A stretch of DNA of 64,000 bases from JAABRB01 sp041617635. Lineage in GTDB: Bacteria; Pseudomonadota; Gammaproteobacteria; Burkholderiales; SG8-39. Made by a program: the position numbers and the translations under genes. This document shows positions 53,661 to 62,041 of the stretch, in pieces. The first letter of the stretch is position 1; the number at the start of each line of letters is the position of its first letter. The DNA lies in the NCBI GenBank assembly GCA_041617635.1, contig JBFJOO010000011.1, positions 1 to 64,000 on the forward strand, read 5' to 3'. The notes below the pieces were generated by a model that was not told the origin of the DNA, did no database searches, and saw only the letters and a program-made list of their open reading frames with translations.

Positions 53661-55147
53661 TTCGCGCTCCCGAGTACGCGGATTTGCATTTTCCCGACCC
53701 AGCCAGCAAGCGCCACGAGGTCGGCGACATTCTCTCCGTAGACGAGCTTGATGTGGGTCGCATCGGCCGGCAGCTGGTCGAACGTCGTGTCGACCGCCAC
53801 CCATCCATCGCCCACCCAGCTTTCGTTCCAGGCGTGGAACAGAAACCCGCCGTGCTCCTCCGAGTACACCACGCCGTTCACCACGCGCGTCGGTATTCCA
53901 AGCGATCGCGCGAGCGCGGCATAGAGAAAGGCGTGCCCCTGGCACTCCGCGGAGCGCGTGCGGAGCACATCGAGGGCCGAGAATGCGTCCGCCGCCTCCT
54001 TGCGGATGTTGGAGCGCATCCAAGCCATCAGCGCGTCGACCTGACGCGCGGGCTCCGCGCGGCTGTCGGCTATTTCGCGTGCCAGTGTTCGAACTCGCGT
54101 ATCGTCGGCGGGAACGGCGAGTGAATCCCGAAGAGCGTCCCGCAACACGGCGGGATCGCGGGGTGCCGACCACTTCGGCTCGGCGCGGATCTCGCAAAGC
54201 AGCGCCTCTCCAGAGCGCTGACATCGCTGCCGCGCGTCGCTCGCGACCGTCGTCAGGGCCGGGTTTCCGGAGAGTGACGCATAGAGCCTCCGCAATCCGC
54301 GGGGATCTTCGATCGCTGCGTCCGGCTTAGCCAGGCTGAACCCGATGATCGCCTCGTCCTTGTTGAGCGCCGTCGTCGCGATAAAGCTTTTCGCGCGCTC
54401 CTCTGTGGAGATCGCGGAGATGATCACCCCACCCAATCCGAGCTCGAGCAACGGCAGGCCCCGATCCGAGAACCAGGTGGTGCTTTCGAGGCCGAGGAAG
54501 CCGCTCGAGACGCGGTAGGCAGGCTCCACGAAGAACTCGCTTCGCTCGTAGGCCACGACTTCCTGCTCGGCCGGAGTGACGGACTGCGTCTGTCCGCTGA
54601 ATACCAGGTAGCGATGCTTCGCGCCGATCCGCAGCCCGCGGTGGACAGGAATCAGCGATACGGCGCTGGCCGGATAGACGGGGCCTTCGAGCTCCAAGGA
54701 GAGGCGACTCGTGCGCCCGGCATTTTCGATTCTTGCGGTGAGCAGGCCCGCCGCGACTTCGCCCTCGAGCGCGAGGTGGCTGCCGTCGATATCGTATTGA
54801 TGCTCGAACCATTCGAGCGTCAGATCCTCTCGAACCCGGTCGATCGATTCGAGCGCGATGCGCTTGTCGAAACCCAGCATGCGGATGCGCAGCAGGCTCC
54901 GCGATCGGATCTCGTAGGTGCCCGCCCGCCCTGCGCTGGGTGTCATCTGTACGTGCGCGTAGCCGACTTTCTCCCCGTTGAAGATGATGCCGGTCCAGTA
55001 CTCGGCGTAGGGCCAGTCCGCGAGCGCGTACTGCGGGGGCGTGGCGGGCGGGGCGCCGGCGTCCTTGAAATAAAGGCTCGTGCAGCCGGGCAGGGCGCAC
55101 AGAAACGCGGCGGCGTAGGCTAGGCTGCGGATCGCGCTCGGCAACAC
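53654..55147 (-). CDS. Transglutaminase-like lipoprotein
   Basis: From the GTG at 55147 (GAGG upstream) the product has 497 residues. A lipoprotein signal ends C-A-L-P-G-C (C22), so it is probably membrane-anchored in the periplasm. The C-terminal transglutaminase core shows a complete triad: C402 in A-E-C-Q-G-H, H438 in F-H-A-W-N-E-S-W and D453 in V-D-T-T-F-D. The N-terminal 300 residues are mostly beta and unassigned. It follows mtnA by 17 bases. Its substrate is unknown (protein crosslinking or proteolysis-like cleavage are family roles). Confidence 0.78.
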   Translation of the reverse strand: MLPSAIRSLAYAAAFLCALPGCTSLYFKDAGAPPATPPQYALADWPYAEYWTGIIFNGEKVGYAHVQMTPSAGRAGTYEIRSRSLLRIRMLGFDKRIALESIDRVREDLTLEWFEHQYDIDGSHLALEGEVAAGLLTARIENAGRTSRLSLELEGPVYPASAVSLIPVHRGLRIGAKHRYLVFSGQTQSVTPAEQEVVAYERSEFFVEPAYRVSSGFLGLESTTWFSDRGLPLLELGLGGVIISAISTEERAKSFIATTALNKDEAIIGFSLAKPDAAIEDPRGLRRLYASLSGNPALTTVASDARQRCQRSGEALLCEIRAEPKWSAPRDPAVLRDALRDSLAVPADDTRVRTLAREIADSRAEPARQVDALMAWMRSNIRKEAADAFSALDVLRTRSAECQGHAFLYAALARSLGIPTRVVNGVVYSEEHGGFLFHAWNESWVGDGWVAVDTTFDQLPADATHIKLVYGENVADLVALAGWVGKMQIRVLGSAKP

Positions 55148-55164
55148 GCGCTGCCTCGGCGGTG

Positions 55165-56217
55165 CTAGTCGAACAGCGCGCGCAACGCGTCCCGCGTGGG
55201 TGCACGCACCACGCCGCGCTCGGTGATGAGAGCCGTCACCAGTGACGCAGGTGTGACGTCGAATGCCGGATTGACGACCGTGACGCCTTCCGGTGCCCAC
55301 TGCTCGCCCCGAAAGCCCATCACCTCGGAGGGGTCGCGTTCTTCGATCGGGATGCGGGATCCGTCAGGAATCGCGCGATCGACCGTCGAAAGCGGCGCCG
55401 CGACATAGAACGGAATGTTGTGCCGGGCCGCGAGCACCGCGAGCGGGTAGGTGCCGATCTTGTTCGCCACGTCGCCGTTCGCCGCGACCCGGTCGGCCCC
55501 CACGATGACCACGTCGATTTTGCCCTGAACCATGAGATACCCGGCCATGCCGTCTGTGACCAGCGTGACGGGGATGCGTTCCTGGAGCAATTCCCAAGCG
55601 GTAAGCCGGGCTCCTTGCAGGAACGGCCGGGTCTCGTTCGCGATTACCGACACGCGCTTTCCGGCATCACGCGCCGACCGGACGACGCCGAGCGCAGTCC
55701 CATGTCCCGCGGTCGCGAGCGCGCCTGCGTTGCAGTGGGTCATGATCCGCGCGCCATCGGCAACCAGCTCCGCCCCATGGCGACCCATGGTGCGGTTGAT
55801 CGCGAGGTCCTCGGCGAAGATTCCCTCTGCTTCGCTGACGAGTGCAGCGGCGATCGCCCTGCCATCCTGATCACGGACAGCGGCGTGCACCGCCTGCATC
55901 CGTGCCAGCGCCCAGAACAGGTTCACCGCCGTCGGTCGGCTGGCGCGCAGCGCTGTGAATGCGCGCTCGAATGCCGCGTTTCGGACCGGCTCCTTAGCAT
56001 CTCGCACGCACAAGGCTTCGAGTGCGATACCGAAAGCCGCGGCGCAGCCGATGGCCGGCGCACCGCGCACCACCATCGCTCTGATGGCGGCAGCGGTTTC
56101 CGCCGCGTTCGCGCAGGCGACGTACTCGAAGGCCTGCGGCAATCGCCGCTGGTCGATCAGCTCGAGCCGGTCACCGCGCCAGCGCAGCGTCTCGACGGAG
56201 CCGGCTGGCGCGTTCAT
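55165..56217 (-). CDS. mtnA: S-methyl-5-thioribose-1-phosphate isomerase MtnA
   Basis: MtnA converts methylthioribose-1-phosphate to methylthioribulose-1-phosphate. Related forms act on 5-deoxyribose-1-phosphate. The ATG at 56217 gives 350 residues. Typical motifs are R-G-A-P-A-I-G (51-57), the catalytic cysteine in M-T-H-C-N-A-G-A (C162), and the aspartate in V-G-A-D-R-V-A-A-N-G-D (D242). Its ATG shares one base with the stop of the upstream aldolase/SDR gene (TGATG). No mtnB, mtnC or mtnD lies nearby. Confidence 0.88.
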   Translation of the reverse strand: MNAPAGSVETLRWRGDRLELIDQRRLPQAFEYVACANAAETAAAIRAMVVRGAPAIGCAAAFGIALEALCVRDAKEPVRNAAFERAFTALRASRPTAVNLFWALARMQAVHAAVRDQDGRAIAAALVSEAEGIFAEDLAINRTMGRHGAELVADGARIMTHCNAGALATAGHGTALGVVRSARDAGKRVSVIANETRPFLQGARLTAWELLQERIPVTLVTDGMAGYLMVQGKIDVVIVGADRVAANGDVANKIGTYPLAVLAARHNIPFYVAAPLSTVDRAIPDGSRIPIEERDPSEVMGFRGEQWAPEGVTVVNPAFDVTPASLVTALITERGVVRAPTRDALRALFD

Positions 56218-58190
56218 CAGATCACTCGCTCGTTGCCGCCGTCCACGGGAAGCTGCGCGCCGGTCGTCTTGGCGAACAGCGGCCCGCACATCTCCGCCGC
56301 CAGCTCGGCGACGTCCCGGCTGGTCACTTCGGTGCGGAGCACGTTGTTGGTCTTGTACTGCTCGACGGTCATCCCGTAGCGCTTGGCGCGCTCGGCAAGC
56401 ACCGCATCGGTCCACAGCGCCGTGTCAAAAACCTGGTTGGGGTGCAGGCTGTTGACGCGGATGCGGTCCGCCCCCCACTCGAGCGCCGCGATGCGTGCGA
56501 GCTGGTTCAACGCAGCTTTCGAGGCCGAGTACGCGGCAGCGCCCGGCCCCGGTGCCGGGACGTTCTTGGAACCCACCACCACCATGCGGCCTCCCCGTGG
56601 CGCGAGCTTGAGGTAGGGATGACAGGCGCGCATCAGGACCAGGTTGGCGTCGACGTTGATCGCCATGACCTGACGCCACTCTTCGGAGGGCAGCTCGCTG
56701 ATGCTGCGGCTGGCGCCGAAGATGCCGGCGTTGAGGATGAGCATGTCCAGTCCGCCAAAGGTGTGCACCGTACGCTCGAGCGCCGATTGCACCGCGCTGG
56801 CGTCCCGCACGTCGCAGTGGATCCCAAGATAATCGGGTCGCGTGTGCAGGGTGTCGACCGATTCGTTCACGTCGAGCCCGACGACCGCCGCGCCGCGCGC
56901 GAGGAGCGAGGCGACGGCTGCCTTGCCGATGCCGCTCGCGGCGCCCGTGACCCATGCAACCTCGCCGGTCAGCGCGGGGGGCTTGCCGCCCTTGCGAATT
57001 TTCGCCTGCTCCAGATCCCAGTACTCGACGTCGAAGATGTCCTGCGCCGGCAGGGCCTCGTAGCGCTCGAGCGCGTCGCCACGCAGGATGACGTCGATCG
57101 TGTGCTCGTAGAGCTCCTCGACGATCTGCGCGTCGCGTGCGGTGCGCCCGACGCTCGCCAGCCCGAAGCGCGGGTCGAGCGCCACGCGCGGCGCCGGGTC
57201 CAGCATCGTCTTGGGTTCCCGCGCATTGGGTGCGTGCCGATCGAAATACTCGCGATAGGCGCGCGCATACGCCGCAACGTCCGTTCCGAGCATCGGCGTC
57301 CGCTTGGTGCGAATGACGTGGTCGGGCGTGGCCGGACCCTGCTGGGAGAGCCGCCCGACCTCGGGGTGGCGTGCGAAGCCAAGCGTTTGCGCGGTTGTCC
57401 GGATGCGCAGAATAGCGGGAAATCCAGCCGCGTCCGATATTCGCCGCCGCAGCCCGGCGATCTCCAGCGCGTCCAACTCGACGCGGGCGGGGGAGGGTGG
57501 AGCGACGACATCCCAGGCCCGCTGTTCCTTCAGGTGCCGTTCCGCCCGGTCGACGAGGTCAGTCATCCGCTCGTATGCCTCGCGGGCCGTCTCGCCGAAC
57601 GAAAAGATGCCATGCTTCAGCAGGACGATGCCGACCGTGCGCGACGTTGCCTGGCGCGTGAACTCGCGCGCGACCGCCTGGGCAAGATCGAAGCCCGGCA
57701 TGAGATACGCGATGACGATGACAGTATCTCGGTAGATCGCGCGGATCCTTGCTTCGCCGCCGGGCGTGTTGGTGATCGCGAGCACCGCGTCGGCGTGAGT
57801 GTGGTCGACGTACTTGTACGGTACGCACGCGTGCAGGATGGTCTCCACGGAGGGGGTCGGAGCCGTGGCACGGAGCATGTGCGTGACGAGTTCGTTGACC
57901 ATGTCTGGATCGGACAGGCGCTCGAGCCCGGCAAGTCGCTTCACGTGATCGAGCCGCACCGGTGAGAATCCGGGCGCCTCGATGGTTTCGAGATCCCATC
58001 CGCTGCCCTTGACGTAGAGGATGGTCTCGTCCTCGCCGAAGCGGTTGCGCTCGACGACCTTCACCGACGTGTTCCCGCCGCCATGCAGGACGAGCGATTT
58101 GTCGCGGCCCAGGAGACGCGAGGTGTAGACGCGCAGGGCAAGGTCGCCCTCGCTCTGGGACGCCTCGACGTCCTGCCACAAGCTTTTCAT
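56217..58190 (-). CDS. Class II aldolase / short-chain dehydrogenase fusion
   Basis: The 657-residue protein joins two enzymes. Residues 1-400 are a class II aldolase with G-G-G-N-T-S (37-42), E116, the metal histidines H130 and H132 (H-T-H) and H193 (K-H-G). Residues 405-657 are an SDR with T-G-A-A-S-G-I-G (415-422), D440 (NAD preference), N-A-G, S541 and Y-S-A-S-K (554-558), all intact. Relatives cleave rhamnulose-1-phosphate to DHAP and lactaldehyde and process the aldehyde. Here mtnA follows with a one-base overlap, so methylthioribulose- or deoxyribulose-1-phosphate is a likely substrate (inference). The ATG at 58190 is preferred over TTG 58211. Confidence 0.85.
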   Translation of the reverse strand: MKSLWQDVEASQSEGDLALRVYTSRLLGRDKSLVLHGGGNTSVKVVERNRFGEDETILYVKGSGWDLETIEAPGFSPVRLDHVKRLAGLERLSDPDMVNELVTHMLRATAPTPSVETILHACVPYKYVDHTHADAVLAITNTPGGEARIRAIYRDTVIVIAYLMPGFDLAQAVAREFTRQATSRTVGIVLLKHGIFSFGETAREAYERMTDLVDRAERHLKEQRAWDVVAPPSPARVELDALEIAGLRRRISDAAGFPAILRIRTTAQTLGFARHPEVGRLSQQGPATPDHVIRTKRTPMLGTDVAAYARAYREYFDRHAPNAREPKTMLDPAPRVALDPRFGLASVGRTARDAQIVEELYEHTIDVILRGDALERYEALPAQDIFDVEYWDLEQAKIRKGGKPPALTGEVAWVTGAASGIGKAAVASLLARGAAVVGLDVNESVDTLHTRPDYLGIHCDVRDASAVQSALERTVHTFGGLDMLILNAGIFGASRSISELPSEEWRQVMAINVDANLVLMRACHPYLKLAPRGGRMVVVGSKNVPAPGPGAAAYSASKAALNQLARIAALEWGADRIRVNSLHPNQVFDTALWTDAVLAERAKRYGMTVEQYKTNNVLRTEVTSRDVAELAAEMCGPLFAKTTGAQLPVDGGNERVI

Positions 58191-58227
58191 CCCCGCGAAC
58201 TCCGCGCGCAAAACGCCGCTACGGGCA

Positions 58228-59124
58228 TCAGGTGTGCATGACTCGGCCGATCTGGACGTCCACGATCGGAGCGACGGACGGCCCTTCGACGAGTTGCACC
58301 TCGTGCTGATGTTCCTCGATTCGCGGCGAATATACCGTGATGAACAATAGCTCGCGCGTCGCGGGCCACATTCCGGAATTTGCGTCCCCGAGCGCGCCGA
58401 TCACGCCATGCGCTTCCAGACCGAGACGGCGCTCGAAGGCTTGAACCGCAATGTTGGTGTTGCGGCCGGGCAGACCGTCGATGGCCTTGTCTGAATAGAG
58501 CGGCGGATCCAACGCTTGAAGCCCCGCTTGAACCAGCTGCCACGTCGCCTTGTCCATTAGCTCGTCCTTCTCCAAGAAGCGAATGAGTTGCAAATTCTCG
58601 TACAGATGCCGCCCGGGACAGAGCGTATTCCTCACGTCCCGATGCCCCCACACGTCACGGTCGTCAGGTCGCAGCATGCCGAGGTTGGCGAAGCCCAGGT
58701 CGTTTCGCAGCTGGCGCAGCCACCCCGCCAGTGCTCTGGTGTGAGTCTCGAGACGCCCCGGCGGGGGAAAGTCTTCGAAATTGCCGGCGAACGCGATCCC
58801 CAATGCGCTCTGGTTGTGTCCCGCGGTATGGGCTCCGCTGCGATCTATACCCCGTCCTTCGCACAGGATCAAATCGCCGTTTGCCATGCAGAACCCTACC
58901 ATCGTGTAGGGGACGTCTCTTCCCAGGTCTGGACGCGCGGTCTGCAGTTGCACCATGGCCGCTCGGACATCGTCCAGCCTCCCCCATTCATTGGGGTTAC
59001 TGACCCGTCTCGCGATTGCAGTGTGATGGATGAAGACCTCACTGCGATCCAACGGGTCCACCGGGTCTCCGAGCCGAGGAAAGTCGAGCGCGCCCCATTG
59101 ACTCCGGCTCAAGACGACCAGCAT
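58228..59124 (-). CDS. N-acetylmuramoyl-L-alanine amidase-type protein (PGRP fold)
   Basis: The 298-residue product has an Amidase_2/PGRP domain (about 5-185) with the metal ligands of T7-lysozyme-like enzymes: H34 in I-H-H-T-A, H161 in W-G-H-R-D, C169 in T-L-C-P-G-R, and the tyrosine in P-Y-T-M (Y73). A peptidoglycan-binding-like segment follows (about 200-270, I-D-G-L-P-G-R-N-T). No signal peptide is visible, as in phage endolysins. No phage gene is nearby. It is separated from the aldolase gene by 37 bases. Confidence 0.78.
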   Translation of the reverse strand: MLVVLSRSQWGALDFPRLGDPVDPLDRSEVFIHHTAIARRVSNPNEWGRLDDVRAAMVQLQTARPDLGRDVPYTMVGFCMANGDLILCEGRGIDRSGAHTAGHNQSALGIAFAGNFEDFPPPGRLETHTRALAGWLRQLRNDLGFANLGMLRPDDRDVWGHRDVRNTLCPGRHLYENLQLIRFLEKDELMDKATWQLVQAGLQALDPPLYSDKAIDGLPGRNTNIAVQAFERRLGLEAHGVIGALGDANSGMWPATRELLFITVYSPRIEEHQHEVQLVEGPSVAPIVDVQIGRVMHT

Positions 59125-59157
59125 GTCTGCCTCATGTGGCGCGCTGGGCCGCTCGAG

Positions 59158-60954
59158 TTACTTCTTCGCCGGAATAATGGGCAGCAACAGATACGCCTGC
59201 CGATCGGGGCCCGTGTGCAGCGAAACGTCGCCGCCGAACACCTCCGACGGTCGGTCGCGCGCGTCGTCGTGGCGGAAGGGTCCGACGCCCGTGAATGCGC
59301 TGCCCAGCGTCTCGAGGCCCTTGACCGGCTCACCCGGGTATTCGTAGTCCTTGCCGCGAACGGTGAGCCCGATGCGGTAGCCCTTCGGCACGACGATGCA
59401 GCTCGGCCAGACCTCGACATCGAGCTCGTAGACCTGGCCGGGCTTGAGCTTCTGGATCTGGTCGTGCGCGTGATACGGGCGGTACGGGAGCGTGAGCTTC
59501 TTGTCGAGCTTCCGGTGCGACGCCCGCAGCCAGCCCTGGGCGATCGGCGTGTGCGGATCGAGCGCACCCTGAAACGTCACCTCCTTCATGTCCGGCCTGA
59601 AAACGCGCACCACTAGGAAAAGATCGGCGTCGGTTGTCGCTGAGGACACCCACAGCTTTGAGGCGATCGGCCCGGTGATCTCGGTTTCCTCGTCCAGTGG
59701 CCCCGTCAGGAACGTCAACCCATCGCCGAGCCCGCCGTAGGTCACGGACCCCTTGGACCGCTGCGGCTCGAGCGAGAGGGTGTGGCCATCCGGGTGGAGG
59801 TAGAACTTCGTCCACTTCGTGCGCTTGAGGGGCCATTCGTTCTCGTGGCGCTCGACGAACTTCTCGCCCGGGTGCCTGATCTGGAGGAGCACTTTCGGCT
59901 GCTTCTTCCAGCCGGTGTCTTCGCCCTTGAGGAAATGCCCGAAGAACTTCTTCTGCAGATTGACGCCGTAGTCGGTGTAGAACTCGGTCCAGTGCTCGAT
60001 GCCGTGCACCTCGAGCCACTTCTCCTTCGCGACGCTGCGCACGAACCCCTCGAAGTTGCCGCGCGGGTGCAGGCCCTGTCCGCCCCAGTTTGCGGACGAG
60101 AGCATCGGCACCTTGACTTTCGACCAATCGGGCATGCGCGACTGCCAGTACTCGTCGGTGTCGAGCTTGTGCGCCAGGACGTCCGCGTAAAAATCGCGCC
60201 GCTTCGTGCCGAGCTCCTCCTCGCTCAGGGTGAGGGGACCCGACACCCAGTCGCCGTTCATGCGGCTCCGGAAGCCGCGCGTGCCCCGCCCATTCTGCAC
60301 CGTGTACACCTGCGATCTCGCCCAGTTTCCGCTGAACCCGTTGCAGAAGATGCCGCCGTGATGACCCATGTCGCGATAGAAATCGGCGGCCCCCTCCCAG
60401 GGGCAGATCGCGGCGAGGTGCTTGGGCTGGAGGGCGGCCACCTGCCATTGGTTCTCGGCGTAGTACGAGATGCCGTTCAGGCCTACCTTGCCGTTCGACC
60501 ACGGCTGGACGCCCGCCCAATCGATGCAGATCGCGAGGTCCCGCGCCTCGCGCCCGGACCAGATGTCGATTACGCCCTCGGAACGACCCGCGCCGCGGCT
60601 GTCCACCCGCACACACGCATAGCCGTCCGGGACCCATTTCTCCGGATCGACCACTTCCCAGTTCTGATACTTGTTGGTCGACCCCGACGGAACATCCGGG
60701 TGCAGCTCGCACATGCGGCGCCATTGATCGGTGTAGAGATCCTCGAAGTGCAGCCACTTGCCGTAAGGACCATAGGTCAGGATGACCGCGTACCGGCCTT
60801 CCTTCACGGGCCGATAGACATCGCAGCGCAGGACGACACCGTCTTCCATCTCGATCGGCACATCCCAGTCGATTCGCATGCCGTCGCGTATCTCGGACTT
60901 GTAGGAGCCAAGTCGCGCCTTGGCAGGCGCCGTCTTCGTCATGGGCCTTTTCAT
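59158..60954 (-). CDS. CocE/NonD-family serine hydrolase
   Basis: This is a 598-residue alpha/beta hydrolase of the cocaine-esterase/X-Pro dipeptidyl peptidase group. The nucleophile elbow is G-I-S-Y (S163) after a D-S-R-G-A-G-R-S-E-G segment. The histidine lies in H-G-I-E-H-W, and a C-terminal jelly-roll domain (about 370-598) is typical. There is no signal peptide. The ATG at 60954 has AAGGAGA at good spacing; GTG 61002 would add 16 residues. The substrate (ester or peptide) is unknown. Confidence 0.85.
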   Translation of the reverse strand: MKRPMTKTAPAKARLGSYKSEIRDGMRIDWDVPIEMEDGVVLRCDVYRPVKEGRYAVILTYGPYGKWLHFEDLYTDQWRRMCELHPDVPSGSTNKYQNWEVVDPEKWVPDGYACVRVDSRGAGRSEGVIDIWSGREARDLAICIDWAGVQPWSNGKVGLNGISYYAENQWQVAALQPKHLAAICPWEGAADFYRDMGHHGGIFCNGFSGNWARSQVYTVQNGRGTRGFRSRMNGDWVSGPLTLSEEELGTKRRDFYADVLAHKLDTDEYWQSRMPDWSKVKVPMLSSANWGGQGLHPRGNFEGFVRSVAKEKWLEVHGIEHWTEFYTDYGVNLQKKFFGHFLKGEDTGWKKQPKVLLQIRHPGEKFVERHENEWPLKRTKWTKFYLHPDGHTLSLEPQRSKGSVTYGGLGDGLTFLTGPLDEETEITGPIASKLWVSSATTDADLFLVVRVFRPDMKEVTFQGALDPHTPIAQGWLRASHRKLDKKLTLPYRPYHAHDQIQKLKPGQVYELDVEVWPSCIVVPKGYRIGLTVRGKDYEYPGEPVKGLETLGSAFTGVGPFRHDDARDRPSEVFGGDVSLHTGPDRQAYLLLPIIPAKK

Positions 60955-61041
60955 CGAGTCCGTCTCCTTGAGGGCCTGGTCTATTGTCTGCTGCGGCAGC
61001 ACCGAAGCGTCCGGCGCGACCGGACGTTAGATTATCGAAGA

Positions 61042-61070
61042 TTGGTGGATCGAGCGCGGGGAGTCATAAT
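61042..61070 (+). promoter_or_regulatory. Possible promoter of the gene at 61104
   Basis: TTGGTG (61042-61047), a 17-base spacer, and CATAAT (61065-61070). It lies in the divergent gap to the CocE gene and would start transcription about 27 bases before the GTG at 61104. Confidence 0.45.
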
Positions 61071-61103
61071 CTGCAGACTGGGATGTGGTGAATAGGGTAG
61101 AGC

Positions 61104-61556
61104 GTGTTTCGATTGCTCCGGCGGCGGACCTTTGCACGAGAGGCCAAGAGTTGCGCGGTCTATTTCCGCGGCGACGCCATCTATGTCATCTCCCAATCAC
61201 TCACCAATCACGGCAGGGTGGCGAAGGACCCCATGGTGAAGCTGCCGAAGACCGCGGCAGCGTTCGATCTCGGTCGAGCGGTGCTCGACGCGCTGGCGGC
61301 CTTCTCTGCGGTCGACGGCTTGCCGCCGCCGACCCACCTCGCCGACTTCCTGCGCTTCGTCGGCGCTCCATCGTGGAGGAAGTTCGCCACCGGCACCCTA
61401 GAAATCGCCGTGACCTTTGACGGCAGGGAGCTACACCTGAGACCGAGTCGAGCGGACTCGAAAGGGGCGTTTCTGTACGAGGAATCCTTCACCGCTTGCC
61501 GCCCCGAGCCGGCGACGCTTGGAGTCCAGGTCCTGGCGCTGGCAGCCGACGGCTGA
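61104..61556 (+). CDS. Hypothetical protein, possibly a CdiI/DUF1436-like immunity protein
   Basis: This 150-residue cytoplasmic protein has no signal peptide. It begins M-F-R-L-L-R-R-R-T-F. The spaced pattern L-G-R-A-V-L-D-A-L...D-F-L-R-F-V-G-A-P-S-W-R-K-F, then K-G-A-F and a late leucine-glycine resembles DUF1436-type proteins, some of which are immunity proteins of contact-dependent inhibition systems. I see no toxin gene next to it. The resemblance is from memory and weak, so the assignment is tentative. The start is a GTG. Confidence 0.5.
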   Translation: MFRLLRRRTFAREAKSCAVYFRGDAIYVISQSLTNHGRVAKDPMVKLPKTAAAFDLGRAVLDALAAFSAVDGLPPPTHLADFLRFVGAPSWRKFATGTLEIAVTFDGRELHLRPSRADSKGAFLYEESFTACRPEPATLGVQVLALAADG

Positions 61557-61576
61557 AAGCATATGCGGCGATCGTC

Positions 61577-62017
61577 ATGGAGCGCGCCTTCTCTGTCCGT
61601 ATCCTGAGCTGGCCCGATGCGCGCGGGGAAGCCTGCCGAGTGCGCTTCGCTGTGTTCGTCGAAGAGCAGCACGTCCCGCCGGAGATCGAGCTGGACGAGT
61701 GGGATGCGGCTAGCGAACATGCGCTCGCTATCGACGCCACCGGCCGGGCCATCGCAACGGGGCGGCTGCTCCCGGACGGGCATGTGGGTCGCATGGCCGT
61801 GTTGCAGGAGTGGCGCGGGCGGGGCGTGGGCGCGGCGATCCTCGCGGCGCTCGTCGGGCGCGCAACCGAGCGAGGGATGCAGCGCGCCATCCTGAATGCC
61901 CAGACCCACGCCCGCGGGTTTTACGCCCGCTTCGGCTTCATGCAAGTCGGAGCGGAATTCATGGAGGCGGGAATTCCGCATATCGCCATGGAACGGCGCC
62001 TCGGCGACGGCGACTGA
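61577..62017 (+). CDS. GNAT-family N-acetyltransferase (ElaA-like)
   Basis: The 146-residue product from the ATG at 61577 has R-F-A-V-F-V-E-E-Q-H-V-P-P-E near the start, as in ElaA/YjcF relatives, and the acetyl-CoA loop Q-E-W-R-G-R-G-V-G (about 77-85) with A-R-G-F-Y-A-R-F-G-F near 115-124. The acceptor is unknown. It follows the previous gene by 20 bases. Confidence 0.85.
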   Translation: MERAFSVRILSWPDARGEACRVRFAVFVEEQHVPPEIELDEWDAASEHALAIDATGRAIATGRLLPDGHVGRMAVLQEWRGRGVGAAILAALVGRATERGMQRAILNAQTHARGFYARFGFMQVGAEFMEAGIPHIAMERRLGDGD

Positions 62018-62041
62018 GCCAGCACATCTTCGGGCTTCGAC

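Noticed and set aside
56217..58190. Assignment as a rhamnulose-1-phosphate aldolase of a rhamnose pathway
   Set aside because: No rhamnose isomerase, kinase or transporter lies nearby, and the tight link is to mtnA. It remains possible.
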